DNA of 9,993 bases from Bacteroidota bacterium (GTDB taxonomy: Bacteria; Bacteroidota; Rhodothermia; Balneolales; HLUCCA01): contig DLXM01000064.1 of assembly GCA_003448835.1 (NCBI GenBank), positions 1 through 9,993 on the forward strand, in the 5' to 3' direction. Both the position numbers and the translations under genes were made by a program. The notes under the pieces are model-generated. The model saw only the letters and a list, made by a program, of their open reading frames with translations, was not told the DNA's origin and made no database searches. Positions 1-7,606 of the stretch are shown here, one piece after another; the stretch's first letter is position 1, and every line of letters starts with the position of its first letter.

Positions 1-972
1 CATCGTACAAACGATAAGAGTATCAATTACGGGTTCGATCATCGCTACGAGTCCTTCTCTGACGGGTTCGTTTGTTTTCGCAGCTCCATGGGCCAGTGCT
101 TCGGTACCAATTCCTGCTTCATTTGAAAAAGCCGCTCTTCGGATTCCCGTTCTGATCACTTCACCAACAGCTCCACCCACAACGGCATTCCCTGTAAATG
201 CATCTGTAAAAATCAGATTGAAGTAATATGGTATTTCTGAAAAATGAGTAAATACGATATATAAAACTGATACACTGTACAGAACAACCATCAATGGGAC
301 CAATTTTGATGCCACATTACCAATGCGTCTAATCCCGCCGAAAATTACCAATGAAACCAAACCAACTAATACTAATCCCATGATTGCATCAGATGTAAAT
401 GTTGCACCGGCATCAACAAACCCAAAAGGAACCAACATAAGATCGCGCACAACTTGTGTAAGTTGGTTTGCCTGAAACATTGGAGTACATCCAATTAATC
501 CACAAACAGCAAACATGGTTGCCAGCGGTTTCCATTTTTTACCAAGTCCTTCACGAATCACGTACATTGGACCACCCTGAAGCTTCCCGGAACTATCTGT
601 CCCCCTGAACATAACCGCCAAAGTACAGGTATAAAATTTGGTCATCATCCCAACTAACGCGCTGACCCACATCCAAAACAATGCTCCCGGCCCACCCATT
701 GTAATGGCAATTGCTACCCCACTAATGTTACCCATGCCTACGGTTGCTGCTAAAGCAGATGACAAGGCTTGAAAATGGTTGATGTCGCCGGGTGCATTTG
801 GGTCGTCGTATTTTCCCGTAATTATTGCAATGGAGTGCTTGAAATATTTGTAGGGCTGAAATCCGGAATGGAAGACAAAATAAAGTCCACCTCCGATTAA
901 CAAGATGAGAAGAGGCATGCCCCATGCATAATTTCCAAATGCAACGAATATGGTTTCCAGATATTCTAACAA
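1..972 (-). CDS. Na+/alanine (AGCS) family symporter, C-terminus cut by window edge
   Basis: Inner-membrane sodium:alanine/glycine symporter of the AGCS (AlsT/DagA) family, which imports small amino acids with Na+. The frame is open for 324 codons to the left edge, so roughly the last 120 or more residues of a usual 450-or-so are missing. Numbering from TTG at 972, family motifs are VGMGNISG (78-85), GGPGALFWMWVSAL (93-106), LQGGPMY (121-127), FQANQ (146-150) and RRAAFSNEAGIG (268-279) followed by KTNEPVREGLVAM. Sequence is strongly hydrophobic throughout. The start is uncertain: an in-frame TAG lies at 999-997 and the first ATG (918) would remove conserved N-terminal sequence, so TTG at 972 or CTG at 960 is more likely; neither has a clear Shine-Dalgarno. 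Family motifs usually read VGTGNIAG, so M80 replaces a Thr in the binding-site helix. Family certain; substrate (Ala, Gly or another small amino acid) not certain. Confidence 0.93.
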   Translation of the reverse strand, partial: MLEYLETIFVAFGNYAWGMPLLILLIGGGLYFVFHSGFQPYKYFKHSIAIITGKYDDPNAPGDINHFQALSSALAATVGMGNISGVAIAITMGGPGALFWMWVSALVGMMTKFYTCTLAVMFRGTDSSGKLQGGPMYVIREGLGKKWKPLATMFAVCGLIGCTPMFQANQLTQVVRDLMLVPFGFVDAGATFTSDAIMGLVLVGLVSLVIFGGIRRIGNVASKLVPLMVVLYSVSVLYIVFTHFSEIPYYFNLIFTDAFTGNAVVGGAVGEVIRTGIRRAAFSNEAGIGTEALAHGAAKTNEPVREGLVAMIEPVIDTLIVCTM

Positions 973-1193
973 AGTATTTAGGTCTGTTTCGGATTGCTAT
1001 TGACGAGGCAATATATAAAAATCGAACTTTAAATCGAGTTAAAAGTATTGATCAATTTTGCACCATTTCTAAATGGACATCGAAATTGCAAAATTCCGAA
1101 TCTAAGTCAATGGGGGAAGCGAAAGTCTATGTATTGATACTGAAAAATAAGCAATAACAAACGTCAGAGAAATAGCCATGAGTTTTCAACGGT

Positions 1194-1865
1194 TTATCCT
1201 GCGATAATTGGCTTGATTCCGTTAATAATGAACTGAACTCCAATTGCCAAGGCAATAAATCCCATCATTCTGGTGAATCCGGCCATCCCTGTTTTACCCA
1301 AAAGTTTTACAAATTGCGGCGCGATTCGAAGCACGATATATGCTCCGAGCGAACATAAAACAATTGCTGCCGTGATAAGGGCATAGTTTGTGAAAGAAAG
1401 GTCTTGAGAAGCAAAACTCAATACAACGGCAATCGATCCCGGTCCGGATAATAAAGGCATAGCGAGTGGACTAAAGGAGATATCCGGCTTTTCCTTGGCG
1501 TCGGCTTCATCTTCATCACTCAGTTTTCGACCGCCTTCTTTTGGATTGAGTAATGAAAAAGCCCAGCTCATAATCATCAGACCACCGGCGATTCGAATTC
1601 CTTCCAGACTTATTCCAAAGAAATTGATGATATAAGTTCCTCCGAACAGGAAACTTAAGAGAATACCTGTCATGTAGATGGTTGCTTTGAGAGCCTGCTG
1701 ATTTCTACGTTGAATAGAGTCACCTTCTGTAAGCACTAAAAATACAGGCATCGCAGTAACTGGATTTACAATTGCAAAAATGGCAATGAAATATCCGAAA
1801 AGTAATGATATAAGGTGTGCTGAGGATTCCACGGGATAAAGTCTACGGCTGCGCGCTATCGGCAA
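1194..1865 (-). CDS. marC: MarC family integral membrane protein
   Basis: MarC/UPF0056-family inner-membrane protein. Despite the historical name (multiple antibiotic resistance), the molecular function is unknown; some relatives are annotated as transporters without proof. The 223 residues contain about six hydrophobic segments (near 17-40, 62-80, 84-108, 133-155, 160-180, 195-220). Family hallmarks are the AIVNPVTAMPVFL segment (31-43) and PLAMPLLSGPGSI (133-145), the two related half-repeats of the fold. They are separated by a charged loop (109-127) rich in Asp, Glu and Lys. The open frame begins at TTG (1865), with no ATG between it and an upstream stop. A GTG at codon 12 (1832) would give a 212-residue protein whose N-terminus fits typical MarC proteins better, since residues 1-11 are basic and unlike the family. 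Neither has a Shine-Dalgarno. It lies 100 bp downstream of uvrA on the same strand, with a nested inverted repeat in the gap. Confidence 0.9.
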   Translation of the reverse strand: MPIARSRRLYPVESSAHLISLLFGYFIAIFAIVNPVTAMPVFLVLTEGDSIQRRNQQALKATIYMTGILLSFLFGGTYIINFFGISLEGIRIAGGLMIMSWAFSLLNPKEGGRKLSDEDEADAKEKPDISFSPLAMPLLSGPGSIAVVLSFASQDLSFTNYALITAAIVLCSLGAYIVLRIAPQFVKLLGKTGMAGFTRMMGFIALAIGVQFIINGIKPIIAG

Positions 1866-1881
1866 TTTAATTAATGAGTAA

Positions 1882-1948
1882 CAGTTGGTTTTAGAGCTAC
1901 AGGATAGATGCTAAAATTTCGATGGTTAATTTACGGTTTTTCCAACTG
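1882..1948. repeat. Nested inverted repeat between uvrA and marC
   Basis: An outer 7-bp inverted repeat, CAGTTGG (1882-1888) and CCAACTG (1942-1948), encloses an inner one: TTTTAG (1889-1894) pairs with CTAAAA (1911-1916), and inside that CTA (1897-1899) pairs with TAG (1905-1907) around a 5-nt loop. The left outer arm directly abuts the inner stem; on the other side 25 nt separate them. In the minus-strand transcript this would sit just after the uvrA stop and 17-83 nt before the marC TTG. No clean U-tract follows it in either direction, so it is not a canonical intrinsic terminator. It may be a leader structure, a processing site, a protein-binding site or chance in AT-rich DNA. Confidence 0.4.
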
Positions 1949-1965
1949 CTTTGAAATGTAGACTT

Positions 1966-4782
1966 TTATCTATTTAATAAAGGTTTCAGGTACTTACCGG
2001 TATGCGATTCTTCAACATTGGCGATATCCTCAGGTGTTCCAACTGCGATGATATTGCCACCTTCGAAACCACCTTCAGGACCCACATCAATAACCCAGTC
2101 TGAAGATTTAATGATATCCAGATTGTGTTCAATGATAATTACTGAATGCCCCTTATCAATGAGTCTGTTAAATGAGTTCAATAATCTGAAGGTGTCTTCA
2201 AAATGAAGGCCGGTTGTTGGTTCATCAAAGAAATACAAAGTATGATCAGCATCTTCACGCGCAAGGAATCTTGCCAATTTAACACGTTGAGCTTCACCTC
2301 CGGACAACGTTGTTCCACTTTGGCCCAGTTTTAAATAACCGAGTCCAACATCTTCGAGAACCTGAAGTTTGTTCGTTATACTGTCATGACCCTCAAAAAA
2401 TCCCAGTGCATCTGAAACGGACATTTCAAGAACTTCAAAAATATTTTGTCCCTGATGTTTTACTGAAAGAATATCCTTTCTGTACCGCATTCCGTTACAA
2501 GCTTCACATGGGAGTTCTATATCAGCCAAAAACTGCATTTCAATGGTCTGGACACCTTCGCCCTGGCACGATTCACATCGTCCACCCGGAACATTGAACG
2601 AAAAGTGGCCCGGGCCATATCCCATAATTTTAGATTGTCGGGCATTTGAGAACAGATCCCTAATCCCGTCGAAAGCTTTAGTGTATGTCGCAGGATTTGA
2701 TCGTGAAGATCTCCCGATAGGTGTTTGATCGACCATCTCGACGGATGAAAAATTCACTAATCCGGTTAATTTTTTGTATCGCCCTACTTTTCCACTCCAG
2801 GTTGCGGTTTCTTTCATGATTCCGGCATACAATGTGTCGTGTACTAAAGTTGACTTTCCGGATCCACTAACACCTGTTATACAAACCATTTTGCCTAAAG
2901 GAAAATCAACATCTACGTGTTTTAGATTATGTTCGGATGCCCCTCGTAGCTCGATAACTTTTCCGTTACCTTCTCGTCTGGTTTTTGGAACCGGAATACT
3001 TTTTCTGCCACTCATGAATTTACCGGTTAAACCGTTTGACGTAAGTAGGTCTTCATAACTTCCACTAAAAACGACTTCCCCACCATAAGTACCTGCAAAT
3101 GGACCAATATCAATGATGTTGTCGGCGGCGGCAATCATTTCAGGATCATGTTCTACCACCAAAACTGTATTTCCGATATCTCTTAATGATTTCAAAATCT
3201 CAATCAAACGATCATTATCACGGGGGTGAAGGCCAATCGTAGGTTCATCCAGCACATATAGACTTCCAATAAGGCTACTTCCAAGAGCATTTGCCAAATT
3301 TATTCGCTGAGCTTCCCCGCCCGACAACGAATTCGTGAGTCTGTCCAACGTGAGGTAGTACAATCCGACTTCATCCAGATATCTAAGGCGTTTTCGTATT
3401 TCGTATAAGATTTGATTGGCAACCGATAACTCATATTCTGTCAATTGAAGATTGTCGAACCATTCACGCGCATGACCAATCGTCATTTCACTAATCTGTC
3501 CGATATGATGATCCTGGATTTTGACATAAAGAGCATCTTTACGAACCCGAAATCCATCACACTCCGGACAACGTGAGTAGCCTCGATAACGTGCATAAAA
3601 GACACGCATGTGCACTTTATAAAATTCAGTTTTAACCTCTTCAAAAAATGCATGTACGCCCCCGAATTCGTCTTTTCCCTTCCAGATAATTTCACGAAGT
3701 TCACGGGTTAAACTATGGTATGGAGTATCAATCGGATAACCGTATCGAGCACAAACCTTGATAAGATCCCGTAACCATAAATTGTTTTTGGGTCCATTGA
3801 AAGGAGCAATTACACCACCACGTATGGTCAAATCCGGATCTGGAATTACTTTATCCTCATCGATTCCGGCTACCCGGCCAAATCCCTCACAATGAGTACA
3901 GGCACCATAGGGATTATTAAACGAAAACATTTGGGGCGTAGGTTCGGTAAAATCGATTCCATCCAATTCAAAGCGGTCGCTAAACAAAAATTCTTCGCCA
4001 CCTCGTTTTTTAAGAATACACCTGCCAAGTCCTTCCCGAAAAGCAATCTCAAGAGAATCTGCGAATCTTGAGCGAGCATCCGGATCATCTTTTTTTAAAG
4101 CCAGTCGATCAACCAAAACGCGATGAGAATCATGTTTTATGGATGATAACTTCACATTCGGTTCATTCAGATCAATAATTTCTTCATTTGGACCCAATAG
4201 TCGGGTGAAGCCACGTTCGATTAATGCCGAAATCTCTTCTTTAAGCTTTTGTTTTTCATGTTTTGGAAGCTTAAACAATACATAAAATCGCTCGCCATCT
4301 TCCCATTCACGGTAAACATCTTCTATGGAAGAAGTTGGGGTGTCTTTCTTGACAACTTTTCCAGAAACAGGTGAGAATGTTTTACCAATTCTGGCAAACA
4401 TCAAACGCATGTAATCATAGATCTCGGTTGTTGTTCCAACGGTTGACCTGGGATTACTGGTTGTATTTTTTTGCTGAATAGCCATAGCCGGAGATATGCC
4501 CTGCATAAAATCAACATCCGGTTTATCCATTCTCTCTAAAAACTGTCGGGCATAACTGGATAGACTTTCAACATACCGACGTTGACCCTCGGCATAGATA
4601 GTATCAAAGGCCAGACTGGATTTTCCCGATCCCGAAACGCCCGTAATTACGGTTAATTTATTTCTCGGGATGGTAACATCAATGTTTTTAAGATTATGAA
4701 CACGTGCCCCTCTTATGATGAGATCTGAGGTACCACGTTTTTTGGGCTTTAAATCAACGTTTTCTATCGTAGGATTATCCAT
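1966..4782 (-). CDS. uvrA: UvrA, excinuclease ABC subunit A
   Basis: Damage-sensing ATPase of nucleotide excision repair; as a dimer it scans DNA and loads UvrB at lesions. The 938-residue length is usual for the family. The first ATPase half has Walker [10 protein letters not shown] (48-56), the UvrB-interaction/insertion region (about 120-290), ABC signature LSGGEAQRI (486-494) and Walker [16 protein letters not shown] (508-522). The second half has Walker [10 protein letters not shown] (637-645), signature LSGGEAQRV (826-834) and Walker [13 protein letters not shown] (849-860). The C-terminal zinc finger is intact (C736, C739, C759, C762; CX2CX19CX2C). The first finger keeps only C295/C298, because the position of its first Cys pair reads [10 protein letters not shown] (267-276). 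A second usual CPxCG pair reads SPVSG (137-141). Starts at ATG 4782 without an obvious Shine-Dalgarno; stop TAA at 1968-1966. Transcribed divergently from the Mrp operon. No LexA box could be recognised. Confidence 0.98.
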   Translation of the reverse strand: MDNPTIENVDLKPKKRGTSDLIIRGARVHNLKNIDVTIPRNKLTVITGVSGSGKSSLAFDTIYAEGQRRYVESLSSYARQFLERMDKPDVDFMQGISPAMAIQQKNTTSNPRSTVGTTTEIYDYMRLMFARIGKTFSPVSGKVVKKDTPTSSIEDVYREWEDGERFYVLFKLPKHEKQKLKEEISALIERGFTRLLGPNEEIIDLNEPNVKLSSIKHDSHRVLVDRLALKKDDPDARSRFADSLEIAFREGLGRCILKKRGGEEFLFSDRFELDGIDFTEPTPQMFSFNNPYGACTHCEGFGRVAGIDEDKVIPDPDLTIRGGVIAPFNGPKNNLWLRDLIKVCARYGYPIDTPYHSLTRELREIIWKGKDEFGGVHAFFEEVKTEFYKVHMRVFYARYRGYSRCPECDGFRVRKDALYVKIQDHHIGQISEMTIGHAREWFDNLQLTEYELSVANQILYEIRKRLRYLDEVGLYYLTLDRLTNSLSGGEAQRINLANALGSSLIGSLYVLDEPTIGLHPRDNDRLIEILKSLRDIGNTVLVVEHDPEMIAAADNIIDIGPFAGTYGGEVVFSGSYEDLLTSNGLTGKFMSGRKSIPVPKTRREGNGKVIELRGASEHNLKHVDVDFPLGKMVCITGVSGSGKSTLVHDTLYAGIMKETATWSGKVGRYKKLTGLVNFSSVEMVDQTPIGRSSRSNPATYTKAFDGIRDLFSNARQSKIMGYGPGHFSFNVPGGRCESCQGEGVQTIEMQFLADIELPCEACNGMRYRKDILSVKHQGQNIFEVLEMSVSDALGFFEGHDSITNKLQVLEDVGLGYLKLGQSGTTLSGGEAQRVKLARFLAREDADHTLYFFDEPTTGLHFEDTFRLLNSFNRLIDKGHSVIIIEHNLDIIKSSDWVIDVGPEGGFEGGNIIAVGTPEDIANVEESHTGKYLKPLLNR

Positions 4783-4984
4783 TTACAGATTATTTATCAT
4801 TAACCCTCTAAAATATGCCATATTCAATTAACATGTTCTGATTTGTTTATAAAAAAATTCATGTGTTAATACTTTGACCTTGTGTTTACAATTCAAAATA
4901 AAGGGGTGTTTTGGGTAGCTGGTAAAAAAATGGTATATAAATATGTCAAGAAATTGAAATCCAGGATGTTCAGTTGATTAATTC

Positions 4985-5012
4985 TTGTTAAAACTTAGTA
5001 TTTAAGTATGAT
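4985..5012 (+). promoter_or_regulatory. Candidate promoter for the mrp operon
   Basis: TTGTTA (4985-4990) and TATGAT (5007-5012) are separated by 16 bp, matching the sigma70 -35 at 4 of 6 and -10 at 5 of 6 positions. Transcription would begin near 5019 and give a leader of about 95 nt before mrpE. AT-rich DNA produces such matches by chance, and Bacteroidota-type sigma factors prefer a different -7 element, so this is only a candidate. Confidence 0.25.
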
Positions 5013-5032
5013 TACGCAACATTTTATTTTAG

Positions 5033-5041
5033 AGGTGACCT
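5033..5041. promoter_or_regulatory. Possible operator palindrome in mrp leader
   Basis: AGGTGACCT is a perfect odd palindrome just downstream of the candidate -10 element. It is flanked by TTTTAG on the left and TAAAA on the right, so that TTTTAG (5027-5032) and CTAAAA (5040-5045) also form an inverted pair. Its position would suit a dimeric repressor or activator, but no specific regulator is recognised and it is short enough to be chance. Confidence 0.2.
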
Positions 5042-5114
5042 AAAATTTTATATTTTAAATCTATAAAAAATTAGTGGAGTTTAGCCTCAAATTTTAGAAT
5101 TCTGTAAATAAGTA

Positions 5115-5669
5115 ATGAAGAAACCCTCGATTTTTAGTCTCCTTATATCTTCCATTTCATTAATGGGCTTTTGGGTGATTATGAGCGGTTTTTATGATGT
5201 CATTCACTTATCGATGGGTGTATTTTCGGTTGTTCTAGTTTTGTATCTGAACTACAATTTGAAATCAGTCAGATTCTCTGAAGACGACATGAACGATATC
5301 AAAGAGCTCAATTTTTTTCGGGCTTTTTACTACGTTTTTTGGATGTTGTGGCAGATGATTAAAGCGGGGACGCATGTAGCTCTGATCTTGATCAAACCAT
5401 CTATGCCAACCAAACTTCAAATGATTCAGTTTCGCGTTAATCTACCTAATTCACATGCCCGAATGATATTAGGGAATTCTATTACACTTACACCCGGCAC
5501 ATTGACTGTTGAGATTGATGGCGATCTATTTAAAGTCCACGGTTTAGACGATTCCTCTTTTGAGGGAATACTAAACGACGAAATGCCACATCAGGTATTA
5601 AAATTATTTCAAAACGAAATGCACCCCGTAGTGAGCGATGTTAAATATTTAAGTTACGATGATATCTAA
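5115..5669 (+). CDS. mrpE: Mrp antiporter subunit E (MnhE/MrpE)
   Basis: Small membrane subunit of the Mrp/Mnh Na+/H+ antiporter, equivalent to MbhA of archaeal membrane-bound hydrogenases. The 184 residues start with two closely spaced hydrophobic segments (about 6-25 and 28-48). A third hydrophobic stretch follows (about 66-95), then a soluble domain with the family hallmark LGNSITLTPGTLTVEI (119-134). The polar C-terminus (135-184) is acidic. Length is slightly above the usual 160 or so, the excess lying in the C-terminal tail. First gene of the plus-strand operon. ATG at 5115 has no Shine-Dalgarno, and an upstream in-frame TAA just before it limits the start. Its TAA stop overlaps the mrpF ATG by one base (TAATG), which points to translational coupling. 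Confidence 0.95.
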   Translation: MKKPSIFSLLISSISLMGFWVIMSGFYDVIHLSMGVFSVVLVLYLNYNLKSVRFSEDDMNDIKELNFFRAFYYVFWMLWQMIKAGTHVALILIKPSMPTKLQMIQFRVNLPNSHARMILGNSITLTPGTLTVEIDGDLFKVHGLDDSSFEGILNDEMPHQVLKLFQNEMHPVVSDVKYLSYDDI

Positions 5670-5950
5670 TGGAGAGTTTTTTTCTATATAGCGCTGTATT
5701 GTTAACGATTATTATTGCCGTTCCTTTGGTTAGGGTTATTAAGGGGCCATCAGTTTTGGATCGACTCCTTGCAACAAACGCAATCGCATCAAAGACCATT
5801 GTTCTGATTTGTTTAATTGGTTTCTTATTTGGACGAATCGATATGTTTATCGATATCACCTTAGCCTACGCCATCCTAGGATTTGTTGGTTCTTTAATTA
5901 TAGCCAAATACATTTCACTGGAGAAAAAGGAGCCCGAAGATGGAAATTAA
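5669..5950 (+). CDS. mrpF: Mrp antiporter subunit F (MnhF/MrpF)
   Basis: Three-helix membrane subunit of the Mrp complex (MbhB equivalent), 93 residues, the normal size. The hallmark GPSVLDRLLATN (26-37) follows the first membrane segment (about 5-24) and is the most conserved piece of the family. Two further segments span about 41-55 and 60-80, with acidic residues D58 and D62 at the start of the last. The C-terminus is charged (EKKEPEDGN). The ATG shares one base with the mrpE stop and the gene overlaps mrpG by 11 bases. There is no Shine-Dalgarno of its own, so translation probably depends on ribosomes terminating on mrpE. Confidence 0.95.
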   Translation: MESFFLYSAVLLTIIIAVPLVRVIKGPSVLDRLLATNAIASKTIVLICLIGFLFGRIDMFIDITLAYAILGFVGSLIIAKYISLEKKEPEDGN

Positions 5951-6257
5951 ATCCATATTTGTAATCTTTTTTGTACTTGTAGGCATATTTTTTATGCTCA
6001 TTGGTAGTATTGGGATCTTAAGGCTTCCGGATTTCTTTTCCAGAACGCACGCTATAAGTAAAAGTGATACACTGGGAATTTTGTTTGTGGTTTTGGGTCT
6101 GATTATTCACGACGGAACGCTGGTAAATAGTCTCAAATTGGGACTCATAATGATATTTATTGCATTAGCTAATCCAATTGGTTCTCATGCGCTTGCAAAT
6201 GCGGCTCTTAAAAAAGGGATGAAACCCTTGTTGCACAAAAAGAAAAAGGAGAACTAA
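5940..6257 (+). CDS. mrpG: Mrp antiporter subunit G (MnhG/MrpG)
   Basis: Three-helix membrane subunit of the Mrp complex (MbhC equivalent), 105 residues. The hallmark GSIGILRLPDFFSRTHA (22-38) and the later ANPIGSHALANAA (77-89) identify it. Membrane segments lie near 5-26, 43-57 and 62-80, followed by a lysine-rich tail (KKKKEN). The start overlaps the end of mrpF by 11 bases and is supported by AAGGAG at 5927-5932, seven bases before the ATG. The mbhD-like ATG follows its TAA immediately with no gap. As a non-antiporter-like small subunit it is expected to contribute to complex assembly and to the cation path rather than act alone. Confidence 0.95.
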   Translation: MEIKSIFVIFFVLVGIFFMLIGSIGILRLPDFFSRTHAISKSDTLGILFVVLGLIIHDGTLVNSLKLGLIMIFIALANPIGSHALANAALKKGMKPLLHKKKKEN

Positions 6258-6503
6258 ATGTTTTGGGAACTTGAACTTGTTTTATTTGTCTTCCTTGCTT
6301 TGGCTGCTATTCTTGCAATTGAAGCAAAAGACTTATTGGTTTCAGTTGTATTGATGACGGCATTTAGTTTCATTACCGCACTATTATACATTTCAATGGG
6401 TGCTGTGGATGTAGGGTTCACCGAGGCGGTGGTTGGAGCCGGTGTAACGGGTATTCTATTCGTTCTGGTACTCTTTAAAACTAGCAGGGAGACGAAAGAT
6501 TGA
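6258..6503 (+). CDS. MbhD-like subunit (MrpA C-terminal domain, part 1; DUF4040)
   Basis: An 81-residue membrane protein corresponding to the MbhD/DUF4040 domain that normally lies within the C-terminal part of large MrpA proteins; here it is a separate gene, as in archaeal Mbh and split Mrp operons. About three helices (5-22, 26-46, 55-73). The conserved segment KDLLVSVVLMTAFSFITALL (24-43) is followed by DVGFTEAVVGAGV (51-63), whose acidic residues D51 and E56 in a membrane context are typical of the family. AAGGAG at 6246-6251 lies six bases before the ATG. The TGA stop overlaps the next gene's TTG start. Family assignment rests on motif recall; the gene symbol is left empty because naming differs between systems. 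Confidence 0.88.
   Translation: MFWELELVLFVFLALAAILAIEAKDLLVSVVLMTAFSFITALLYISMGAVDVGFTEAVVGAGVTGILFVLVLFKTSRETKD
6486..6491 (+). promoter_or_regulatory. Shine-Dalgarno site fixing the TTG start of the mbhE-like gene
   Basis: AGGGAG lies eight bases before TTG at 6500. Together with the TTGA overlap with the preceding stop codon, it supports TTG as the true start. The alternative ATG at codon 16 would delete the first membrane helix. Confidence 0.6.
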
Positions 6504-6805
6504 AAACTATTAAAATACTTACTCTCGTTTTGTTCACTGGATTAATGGTATATGCCGCAACGGATTTACCCAACCGTGCTGATAATAATTCTGCGATGCA
6601 TGCCGAAATAAGTCCAAATGGTGGACCGGTAATTGGTAATTATTTTATTCAAAACGCCTACAAAGATGCAAAGACACCTAATATTGTTACAGTAATTTTA
6701 GGGGACTATAGAGGTATTGATACATTTGGTGAACAATTAGTCATTTTTACCGCCGGTCTTGTTGGAATCTTAGTACTAAGAAAATCCAAAAAATTAAAAA
6801 AATGA
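6500..6805 (+). CDS. MbhE-like subunit (MrpA C-terminal domain, part 2)
   Basis: A 101-residue membrane protein matching the MbhE segment that forms the extreme C-terminus of full-length MrpA. Structure: one N-terminal helix (about 3-21), a polar loop (22-77), a second helix (about 79-94) and a lysine-rich tail. The diagnostic stretch is YFIQNAYKDAKTPNIVTVIL (48-67) followed by GDYRGIDTFGE (68-78), with E78 at the membrane boundary. Starts with TTG overlapping the previous TGA (TTGA) and preceded by AGGGAG. Its own TGA overlaps the mrpB ATG (ATGA). With the preceding gene it supplies in two pieces what one MrpA tail supplies in classical seven-gene mrp operons. Confidence 0.88.
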   Translation: MKTIKILTLVLFTGLMVYAATDLPNRADNNSAMHAEISPNGGPVIGNYFIQNAYKDAKTPNIVTVILGDYRGIDTFGEQLVIFTAGLVGILVLRKSKKLKK

Positions 6806-7245
6806 ATAAAAGGTTCCAGAGTCCAATAGTTCTACTAGGTGCCCGGTTCTTGAGCCCCTACATTTTTATGTTCGGACTCTATGTAATTTTTCATGGTCAT
6901 TATAGTCCCGGTGGAGGATTCCAGGGTGGGGCTTTACTTGCCGCGGCAATATTACTTGTTCGGGTTGCCGGTGGTGAGAAAATTGGTCAGCTCCAGTTGA
7001 TAGAAAAACTAACAACACCAATCGGCGTAATTGGGGTCATCATTTATTTCGGAACGGGTCTAAGTGCCATACTGGCTGGGGGGAACTTTCTGGATTATGG
7101 AGTACTTCCATTTCCCGGAGTTGTTGAACCGGCCTGGTCACGTTATATAGGACTTCTCATTATTGAAGTCGGTATTGGAGCCGCAGTTATGGCAATTCTT
7201 GTCATGATTTATGACAACATGATCAAAGGAGAAGATTATGATTGA
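6802..7245 (+). CDS. mrpB: Mrp antiporter subunit B (MnhB/MrpB)
   Basis: Membrane subunit B of the Mrp complex (MbhF equivalent), 147 residues. After a short polar N-terminus there are four hydrophobic segments (about 8-30, 41-56, 73-92, 113-136). The hallmark is HGHYSPGGGFQGG (31-43) just after the first helix. The C-terminus is short and acidic (GEDYD). The length fits single-domain MrpB; it is not fused to MrpA as in two-domain variants. The start overlaps the previous stop as ATGA and has no separate Shine-Dalgarno, so it is probably translationally coupled. It overlaps mrpC by eight bases. Confidence 0.95.
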   Translation: MNKRFQSPIVLLGARFLSPYIFMFGLYVIFHGHYSPGGGFQGGALLAAAILLVRVAGGEKIGQLQLIEKLTTPIGVIGVIIYFGTGLSAILAGGNFLDYGVLPFPGVVEPAWSRYIGLLIIEVGIGAAVMAILVMIYDNMIKGEDYD

Positions 7246-7606
7246 TTTCGCCCTCGGCCATTATGCGTATTGGTTTACTATGATTTTAATGGTAATTGGT
7301 CTTTATGGAATGATGTTCAAAAAGAACCTGATAAAAAAAGTAGTATCACTCGCAATATTCCAATCTGCCATTATTCTATTCTTTGTCGCAGTCGCTTCAA
7401 AATGGGATGCAACCGTGCCTGTAAAATCAGATTTGTTGCCGGTCGAGCAAGTGTCGAATTACTTAAATCCTTTGCCACATACTCTTATGCTAACTGCAAT
7501 TGTTGTTGGTGTAGCAACCCTTGGGGTGGCGTTTACATTTTTGATTGCTATTTACAACCGATATCACACGCTTGATGAACAGGAACTCTTAGATAAAATG
7601 AATTAA
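7238..7606 (+). CDS. mrpC: Mrp antiporter subunit C (MnhC/MrpC, NuoK-like)
   Basis: Small subunit homologous to NuoK of complex I (MbhG equivalent), 122 residues with three helices (about 10-27, 33-53, 82-106). The hallmark NPLPHTLMLTAIVVGVA (77-93) and the following helix are typical of MrpC. Residues 54-76 form a polar loop somewhat longer than in NuoK, as usual for MrpC. AAAGGAG at 7225-7231 lies six bases before the ATG, and the start overlaps the end of mrpB by eight bases. Its TAA stop overlaps the mrpD ATG by one base (TAATG). Confidence 0.95.
   Translation: MIDFALGHYAYWFTMILMVIGLYGMMFKKNLIKKVVSLAIFQSAIILFFVAVASKWDATVPVKSDLLPVEQVSNYLNPLPHTLMLTAIVVGVATLGVAFTFLIAIYNRYHTLDEQELLDKMN

Larger units (their letters stand above)
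4783..5114. other. Divergent intergenic region between uvrA and mrpE
   Basis: 332 bp with no convincing gene, strongly AT-rich, separating the divergent starts of uvrA (minus) and mrpE (plus). It must contain promoters for both directions. Visible structure: a weak sigma70-like candidate toward mrpE (4985-5012); a 9-bp odd palindrome AGGTGACCT (5033-5041); a spaced inverted repeat CTAAAATTT (5040-5048) / AAATTTTAG (5089-5097) in the presumed mrpE leader; and an 8-bp palindrome AACATGTT (4830-4837) about 50 bp before uvrA. No known riboswitch consensus was recognised. Confidence 0.6.

Noticed and set aside
924..1157. Plus-strand 77-codon open frame over the 5' end of the symporter gene and the following gap
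   Set aside because: It overlaps the symporter coding region antisense, has no Shine-Dalgarno, no recognisable family and no hydrophobic or domain pattern. Treated as a chance open frame.
1888..1899. GTTTTAGAGCTA, identical to the start of the type II-A Cas9 crRNA repeat
   Set aside because: Single copy with no repeats, spacers or cas gene nearby. The following bases do not match the rest of that repeat. A 12-base match in AT-rich DNA is probably coincidental, and the bases are better explained as part of the local inverted repeat.
4830..4837. AACATGTT as a LexA/SOS box for uvrA
   Set aside because: It resembles half of a Gram-positive GAAC-N4-GTTC box but has the wrong spacing (GAACATGTTA). 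The LexA box of this lineage is not known to me, so no SOS claim is made.
4944..4949. TTGACA on the minus strand as a -35 element for uvrA
   Set aside because: A perfect -35 hexamer, but no acceptable -10 element lies 16-18 bp downstream on that strand, and it is more than 160 bp from the uvrA ATG.
4930..4977. Fifteen-codon ORF (MVYKYVKKLKSRMFS) in the uvrA-mrpE gap, a possible leader peptide
   Set aside because: Too short to judge, no good Shine-Dalgarno, no repeated regulatory codons, and it lies before the better promoter candidate.
7270..7575. 101-codon plus-strand frame inside mrpC
   Set aside because: It overlaps mrpC in another frame, is rich in Cys, Asn and Ser without a family pattern, and mrpC itself is unambiguous.
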